A DNA stretch of 64,000 nt, taken from NCBI GenBank assembly GCA_934691935.1, contig CAKUTH010000009.1:62001-126000 (forward strand), in the 5' to 3' direction. The translations under genes were made by a program, and so were the position numbers. Shown here in pieces: positions 58,936-64,000 of the stretch. Below the pieces are notes generated by a model. It was not told the origin of the DNA, made no database searches, and was given only the letters and a program-made list of their open reading frames with translations. This stretch comes from an uncultured Candidatus Melainabacteria bacterium (lineage in GTDB: Bacteria > Cyanobacteriota > Vampirovibrionia > Gastranaerophilales > Gastranaerophilaceae). Every line of letters begins with the position of its first letter. The first letter of the stretch is position 1.

Positions 58936-59981
58936 CCAAATGTTTTGAATGAACTTTCAGTGTTTTTTTCAATTACTTTCTGAACCGCGTCGATTTCAGT
59001 TTGAACCGCGTTGTGTTCAGTATCGAGTTGTTTTAACCTCAACTCAAGGTTTTTATCTTGTGATTGAACAATTTCAATCTTGGCATTAATTTCTTCAATC
59101 GCTTGGTCATATTCGTATTTTTCATACTCATATTGATTCATAGCATCTTCATAAGCATCTTGATCAGTAGCTGTTGAAGTTGTAAGAGCGTAAGTAATTT
59201 TGCTACCAGATTCGTCAGGGATTGTAATATTTATATATCTTCCTGAGCTATCTTTTTCAATTTCGCATTTCTTTTGAGCTTTTACTTCTTCAGATTTTGT
59301 TTCGCTACCAATTTTGTAGCAATTGATATTTGATAAAGAATTGCCGTTATCATCATAATTTGCTTTTTTTAAGTCACTCAACTTGTAGAAATATGGACTA
59401 TATTCGCCAGTAGTGCTGTTTTTAACGTATCTAACCATATATTCACTATCTGCGCCATATTTATTTTTAAGCAATTCAATATAAGCTTCTTCTTCTTTTT
59501 CTAATTGTTCAAGTTGAGTTTTAGAAAGAGTTTTCAAATAATCATCATCACCATCGTATGTGCCATCATCTTTTTTAGGTATTGCTTGACCCATTTGACG
59601 AAGTGCAGTTGCTCCAACTTTATACACATCATTATTGTTAGCATCTTTTGAAACATTTATAATACTTGTAGTCGCTGATACTACAGAAAAATCATCAGTC
59701 CATTGTCTCAAATAACTAACTGTATAAGTACCGTCATTTTGAGCCATCATAGCTGTAATTTGGTTTGTTAAAGCTCCGTCCTCGAAAGTGTACACAGTTT
59801 TTGTGTAATCGTCGACAGACGGTGGTACAGGTACTGACATACCAAGCAAATCATTGTAGTAATTTGCTGACTGGTTAGACAATGATGTTCTTTGTTGGTT
59901 AATTTGCTGACCTTCAAATTCAACATTGTTTTTTCTGGCTGTCAGACCTAAAAATCTAGCTTGTGACGCTGCCATTCCCAT
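58932..59981 (-). CDS. Lineage-specific protein with N- and C-terminal coiled coils
   Basis: 349 aa. Begins MGMAASQARFLGLTARKNNV, followed by GQQINQQRTSLSNQSANYYN; this N-terminal pattern recurs in short form in the 50242 product. The middle (about 50-240) is acidic and rich in Tyr, Asp, Thr and looks beta-rich; the C-terminus (about 265-340) is a long coiled coil. No signal peptide. It looks structural or exported by a non-Sec route, but no evidence fixes this. Confidence 0.62.
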   Translation of the reverse strand: MGMAASQARFLGLTARKNNVEFEGQQINQQRTSLSNQSANYYNDLLGMSVPVPPSVDDYTKTVYTFEDGALTNQITAMMAQNDGTYTVSYLRQWTDDFSVVSATTSIINVSKDANNNDVYKVGATALRQMGQAIPKKDDGTYDGDDDYLKTLSKTQLEQLEKEEEAYIELLKNKYGADSEYMVRYVKNSTTGEYSPYFYKLSDLKKANYDDNGNSLSNINCYKIGSETKSEEVKAQKKCEIEKDSSGRYINITIPDESGSKITYALTTSTATDQDAYEDAMNQYEYEKYEYDQAIEEINAKIEIVQSQDKNLELRLKQLDTEHNAVQTEIDAVQKVIEKNTESSFKTFG

Positions 59982-60092
59982 TGCTGTCGAACTTCCTTTC
60001 GTTAATCTTTTGTACTATTACCATGCATGTCGGCAATGTTGTCAAAAAACTTTAAACATGTCTTTAATCATGTTACAAAATTGTTACAAAAC

Positions 60093-60131
60093 TAAGTTAG
60101 GAAGTTAGTAAGTAAGTAGGTGAGTAAGTAG
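60093..60131. repeat. TTAG/TAAG low-complexity repeat, half element
   Basis: CTAAGTTAGGAAGTTAGTAA continuing GTAAGTAGGTGAGTAAGTAG; only one arm of the inverted repeat is evident. Confidence 0.6.
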
Positions 60132-60166
60132 CTATGACTTAATTCCCAAAGGATTTGACAATTTTT

Positions 60167-60706
60167 CTAATTTCTAAATCTCGGATTTAGATAAGCCAAA
60201 ATCGCACCGCCAATTTCTTCATTAGGGTCGAAATTTGAAGTTTGCGGACGCAAAGAATTTTGAATAAGCATTTTTACAAGTGGCCCAAACGCGTCAGGAA
60301 CTTGAGTTTTTCTATAAATCCCAGCCAAATATGTTTGAATATTAGGCGATGTCGTGTCATTAAACCTTGCAAAAACAGGATACATCTTATCAATTCCCTT
60401 TGTATCGTTATCGAGCATCCTATTTATTATATATAATGTTTCTGTTACTTGAGCTTCGTTATTAGAATGCGCCAAAATATCCGCTAAATAAGGTAAAGAA
60501 GCCTCTTTTTGAGAAACAAAATAATCAATTTTATTTTTATCAACAAGTGCGTAATTGCGACTGCCAGAAGGAAGTTGACAACTTGTATATTCAAAGCTAT
60601 CACCAGCCGTCACAATCGGACAAGGCTTTTGTAAATGCTTAAAATTATCCTTGTATATTTTTGGTGCTGAATGCACTCTATATATATTAATTGCAAAATT
60701 ATTCAT
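60167..60706 (-). CDS. Hypothetical helical-repeat protein
   Basis: 179 aa. After a polar N-terminus, residues about 65-175 consist of short helices resembling HEAT/ARM-type repeats (SLPYLADILAHSNNEAQVTE, GIDKMYPVFARFND, AFGPLVKMLIQNSL). No signal peptide. It directly precedes, in genome order, two other lineage-specific genes on the same strand (60723 and 62197), only 16 bases away, so the three probably form an operon. Confidence 0.62.
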   Translation of the reverse strand: MNNFAINIYRVHSAPKIYKDNFKHLQKPCPIVTAGDSFEYTSCQLPSGSRNYALVDKNKIDYFVSQKEASLPYLADILAHSNNEAQVTETLYIINRMLDNDTKGIDKMYPVFARFNDTTSPNIQTYLAGIYRKTQVPDAFGPLVKMLIQNSLRPQTSNFDPNEEIGGAILAYLNPRFRN

Positions 60707-60722
60707 TTATCAAATTTCTCCT

Positions 60723-62207
60723 TTATGAGTATACAAACGGAGGTCCATTTTTAATTTCAAATAATATATTTTCTGCCATTACCTTCAATTCTTCTTTAGG
60801 TTTACCTTCGCGGGCTTGTTTATAAAATTCATCCATTAATGGCTGTATTGCAGAATCTTTCTTAGATTTAAAGTTTTTCAATTCTGTAGACACAAGACGT
60901 TGTTGAAGCTCAGCTTCAGTATCTGCGTTCAACTTTTTAACCTGAACCTCTTTTATCGCATCACCTGCGAGTTTTCCACCATATCCAACAGCAGTAAGCC
61001 CTGTAGTACCAAGGAATAATGCTCTAAACTGCTTGTTATCTGTGTCAAGTAAATAATTATAGAAAAATGCTCGATAATCATCTACGTGCGAATAGAATGT
61101 AGGTTTTGGAGTTTTTCCACCACCGCAATATATATTTGCATCAACAGTAGATTTATTTATTTCTTTAGAAATTCTTGTTATGAATTCTTCTTTATCACTC
61201 CAATCAAGCTGTTCCATAAATTTTCGAATGTCGTCTTCTTTTGTTTCTGCGGTTTTGAAAAGATTTTCAAGACTTGCCATATCTTGCTCTTTAGTTTTGC
61301 TTGTAGAATTTTTCACTACCTTTGCAATTTCTGCATTTGTTTCCTGAATAAATTTTTCAAGATGTTTTTTACTTTTTGTCATTAATCTCAAAGACAAAAA
61401 TCCTAAACTTACAATTCCAGCGAGAGTACCAAGCCCCAAAAGAACATATTTTAACCCGCTTTGTTTTTCGTTTTCTTTTTCAGCGTTGTTTGCGCCCTTA
61501 AACATCAACGCCTTAAACGTTTCATTACGCGTTTTTTGAGGATTGTAATTCAAATATCTACCAAGCTCGATTGCTTTTTTTGACAACATACTTCTTGTAA
61601 TTTGAATTTTACCTGCAAACGATTGTGTTTCAATATTAATTAATTTTTCTTGAAGATTTTTTTGAATATCCGCTTCTTTTTTTCTTACCCAAACATCTTT
61701 AAACCCGTCAAAAAATGTTTTACCCATAAACGCCATGGCAGTAAGCGCAAATACACCAACCCCTGCCTGTATTGTTTTATAGTTTGGGCACTCAACAATT
61801 CTGTATAAAGCCTGAGTTGTTTCACTGTTTATCGCCACATTACGCACTGTAGGCGGAACTCGTTTAAGTTCTTCCATTGTTAAATTGATTTTTGAAGCGT
61901 GATGAACCAACCCCGCAACACCTGCAATAACCCCCATTACGCCGAGCGCTAAGGCACTAATCGGCACTAAACTTTTTCTTGCTTTGTCCTTTTCATAAAG
62001 TTTTTCGGGCATTACAGAATTATTTGAAATTACAAGTGTGTCCATTGTATCGTTTAGATTAACCGCACATTCTGGACAATCCTTATCCTTTATAAAGTTA
62101 TTAACCAAAACACCTTCTTTTGTTTCGGTACTTGTTCGTTTTTGCGATCTGGTCAAGTTTCTTTGCTGTCTTAATGTTTCTGCATCATGCAGTGGACTAA
62201 TCGGCAT
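60723..62207 (-). CDS. Lineage-specific multi-spanning membrane protein
   Basis: 494 aa. Hydrophobic stretches near residues 82-105 (SALALGVMGVIAGVAGLVHH), 150-172 (GVGVFALTAMAFMGKTFF), 250-272 (LLGLGTLAGIVSLGFLSLRL) and about 400-420, separated by charged helical regions. CPECAVN near residue 35 is a possible half metal site. The start overlaps the end of the upstream gene by 11 bases. Architecture resembles the 819-aa protein at 18328-20787. Function unknown. Confidence 0.65.
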   Translation of the reverse strand: MPISPLHDAETLRQQRNLTRSQKRTSTETKEGVLVNNFIKDKDCPECAVNLNDTMDTLVISNNSVMPEKLYEKDKARKSLVPISALALGVMGVIAGVAGLVHHASKINLTMEELKRVPPTVRNVAINSETTQALYRIVECPNYKTIQAGVGVFALTAMAFMGKTFFDGFKDVWVRKKEADIQKNLQEKLINIETQSFAGKIQITRSMLSKKAIELGRYLNYNPQKTRNETFKALMFKGANNAEKENEKQSGLKYVLLGLGTLAGIVSLGFLSLRLMTKSKKHLEKFIQETNAEIAKVVKNSTSKTKEQDMASLENLFKTAETKEDDIRKFMEQLDWSDKEEFITRISKEINKSTVDANIYCGGGKTPKPTFYSHVDDYRAFFYNYLLDTDNKQFRALFLGTTGLTAVGYGGKLAGDAIKEVQVKKLNADTEAELQQRLVSTELKNFKSKKDSAIQPLMDEFYKQAREGKPKEELKVMAENILFEIKNGPPFVYS

Positions 62208-62895
62208 TTTCGTCTAAATCCTTTTTGTCTTGTGACACCATCTTTTTGTACAAGTCATGTATAAATGTACGTAATTCAAATGTCTTTTTTGTTTCATCAA
62301 TTTGTTTTTCTTCATTGTCGTCATCAAGTGGTTTAAATATTGCAAAAATAGATTTTATTTTCTTTTTAACAATTTTAAACGCATCTGAGATTTTTTTGTC
62401 TATAGAGGCTTTCAATTCACCCATTATTGCCGTTAATTTGTCTGAAATATCGGCGATTTTTTGCTGAACTGCTTGAATAACGTTAGAAATAGCCATTGGA
62501 ATATTTGCAATAGCTCTAACAATCCCGCCAATTATGGTATTAAGTACAAAATTTATAGGCTTTGCTATAATTTGCGGTGTGTTTTGAGAGATAAATTGAG
62601 CTATATTTGCAATCCTTTGAGAAGAATTCATCAATGCTGTTTGAAACGCTTGCGCTCTTTGTGCAAAATTCATAGCATCTTGTTCTTTTACTTGTTTTGC
62701 CATTTTTTGAGCTTTGAGAAACGCTCCGATTGCGGCGCATTGATTCCAACTCATTTCTCCTGGCTTTGCTGAGAAATCGGCTTTTTTAGCACCACCACCG
62801 CCCATACCGTTACATATAGGACAAGCACCCAGCGGAAGTCCGTGCGGACAAGTGCCTACTCTTGAGCTATTCGTCTTTACAGCGCCTAATGACAT
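62197..62895 (-). CDS. Lineage-specific protein with N-terminal CPHG...CPIC zinc motif
   Basis: 232 aa from MSLGAVKTNSSRVGTCPHGL; GAGG five bases upstream excludes the earlier in-frame start at 62937. CPHGLPLGACPICNGMGGGG (residues about 15-34) has a CxH...CxxC pattern suited to one zinc ion, followed by a Gly stretch. The rest is helical: an amphipathic/hydrophobic central region (about 90-150) and a charged coiled coil. First gene of the three-gene unit continuing to 60167. Confidence 0.68.
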   Translation of the reverse strand: MSLGAVKTNSSRVGTCPHGLPLGACPICNGMGGGGAKKADFSAKPGEMSWNQCAAIGAFLKAQKMAKQVKEQDAMNFAQRAQAFQTALMNSSQRIANIAQFISQNTPQIIAKPINFVLNTIIGGIVRAIANIPMAISNVIQAVQQKIADISDKLTAIMGELKASIDKKISDAFKIVKKKIKSIFAIFKPLDDDNEEKQIDETKKTFELRTFIHDLYKKMVSQDKKDLDENAD

Positions 62896-63094
62896 TAAAT
62901 CCTCACATATCCATTCTGCACGTAGATAATGCAACAAGTATTCCGACTTTTACGGTTGCGGCAGCAGTCTGAGATATTCACTCAGTTTCCTTACATTATT
63001 AAGTTATGCTAATCATGTATTTTAGTCAATTTAATATTAAGTTATAATAATTTTTTTGATATATAATATTTTTGTTGTAAAGAAAGGACAAAAA

Positions 63095-64000
63095 ATGACA
63101 GAAAGAATTGTATCAGGAATGAGATCGACAGGAAAATTACACTTGGGACACTATTTGGGTGTAATACAAAACTGGGTAAAACTTCAACACGAATGTGAAA
63201 GTTTCTTTTTCGTTGCTGATTGGCATGCCCTTACAACAAAATATGCAGAAACAGAAAATTTAAGACAAGATGTTAGAGATGTAGTCATTGATTGGTTAGC
63301 AAGCGGTTTAGACCCAAATGTTTGTACTATTTATGTTCAATCACTTGTACCTGAAATTGCTGAACTCAATGTATATTTAGGTATGATTACTCCACAAAAC
63401 TGGGTTGAACGTGACCCGTGCCTTAAAGACATGGCAAAAATCCTAAAAACAAAGGAAGGTAACGCCTCTCAAATCAATTATGGTTTGATGGGATACCCTG
63501 TTTTGATGAGTGCAGATATTATGATGTTTAATGCCACAGCTATTCCTGTTGGCATAGATCAGGTTGCGCATATCGAAATTACAAGAGATATTGCAAGACG
63601 TTTCAATAATATTTATAAAACTGAATTCTTCAATGAACCAAAACCTTTGCTTAATGAATGTTCCTTAATTTGCGGGCTTGACGGAAATAAAATGGGTAAA
63701 TCATTCCAAAATGACATTAAAATTTCTGATTCAGAAGAAGTTACAGCTAAAAAAATAATGACTGCAATTACCGACAGAAGCAGAATGAGAAAAACTGATT
63801 TGGGTCACCCTGATGAATGTGAAGTTGCTTTCAAATACTGGCAAATATTTGGTGACAAAGACCAAGTTGAAACGGTAAAATGTGAATGCGAAAAAGGATT
63901 GCGCGGTTGCGCTGATTGCAAACGCCAGCTCGGTGCTTTAATTAACGAAAAATTCGCACCAATCAGAGAAAAAAGAAGATATTACGAAGAACATCCTGAA
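63095..64000 (+). CDS. trpS: Tryptophanyl-tRNA synthetase (truncated by window edge)
   Basis: 302 codons visible, no stop before the end. Class I motifs: HIGH-type GKLHLGHYLG, FFVADWHALT, PVGIDQVAHIEITRDIARRF and KMSKS-type KMGKSFQND. AAAGGACAAAAA precedes the ATG. Near the cut end a CECEKGLRGCADCKRQLG segment gives four closely spaced cysteines (CxCxxxxxxCxxC), a possible zinc or Fe-S site as in Thermotoga-type TrpRS. Confidence 0.95.
   Translation, partial: MTERIVSGMRSTGKLHLGHYLGVIQNWVKLQHECESFFFVADWHALTTKYAETENLRQDVRDVVIDWLASGLDPNVCTIYVQSLVPEIAELNVYLGMITPQNWVERDPCLKDMAKILKTKEGNASQINYGLMGYPVLMSADIMMFNATAIPVGIDQVAHIEITRDIARRFNNIYKTEFFNEPKPLLNECSLICGLDGNKMGKSFQNDIKISDSEEVTAKKIMTAITDRSRMRKTDLGHPDECEVAFKYWQIFGDKDQVETVKCECEKGLRGCADCKRQLGALINEKFAPIREKRRYYEEHPE

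Overview
The window is a low-GC chromosome segment with no plasmid, phage or transposase signature. The gene set suggests a diderm bacterium: an LptF/LptG-type permease, Sec-secreted proteins and pseudopilins with the FTLAEVLITLG signature. PlsY and NusB have cyanobacterial-type features (GSGSTGATNV motif; NusB of about 220 aa). Together with several lineage-specific coiled-coil/secreted proteins this points to gut Candidatus Gastranaerophilales (Vampirovibrionia/Melainabacteria). The taxonomic call is inference from protein style; no rRNA or tRNA is present to test it.

Layout. 0-10 kb: end of ahcY, an LptF/G permease, a coiled-coil protein, a pseudopilin divergent from an XRE regulator, gatA, hup, a processive glycosyltransferase and apt. 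7.8-12.4 kb: a minus-strand operon rny-ymdB-PHP phosphatase-degenerate pilin-LOG. 12.4-13.3 kb: a gene-free block of inverted repeats. 13.3-17.5 kb: pepA, rpsT, a pseudopilin and its repeat-filled leader, and a secreted protein. 17.5-31.6 kb: plsY with a small membrane gene, an 819-aa lineage-specific protein, a SF1 helicase plus Fe-S nuclease pair, a 526-aa protein, an octanoyl/lipoyl transferase, a tandem pair of secreted helical proteins, a TPR protein and nusB. 31.8-43.6 kb: ftsY, an M14 peptidase, cysS, another pseudopilin with repeat leader, a SpoIID-domain protein, murJ, a Sua5-family gene, nrdG and nrdD. nrdD has a consensus promoter and a cobalamin riboswitch. 44-50.6 kb: pheT, a secreted SH3-like protein, rplI, a MetE-core-like TIM barrel, a CooC-like ATPase and folD. 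50.7-56.4 kb: minus-strand alpha-type ribosomal operon infA-rpmJ-rpsM-rpsK-rpsD-rpoA-rplQ-truA-rplM-rpsI. 56.7-64 kb: lineage-specific proteins, lepB, a polyprenyl synthetase and the start of trpS.

Most notable structure. Two pseudopilin genes (about 15.2-16.2 kb and 35.4-36.4 kb) share the same upstream block: promoter, ribosome binding site and an ATG opening a short MKEF peptide that runs into a homopolymeric G tract (11 G in one, 12 G in the other, on the coding strand). In both, the present tract length ends in a nearby stop. In both, a tract length congruent to 1 modulo 3 would read without a stop through dispersed-repeat DNA into the prepilin signal. This looks like a pair of homopolymer-switched (phase-variable or slippage-dependent) pilin loci whose long leaders are built from dispersed palindromic repeats.

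The window is also rich in dispersed inverted repeats, including TTAG/TAAG-based hairpins between ribosomal genes and a roughly 130-bp element with a short palindromic relative.
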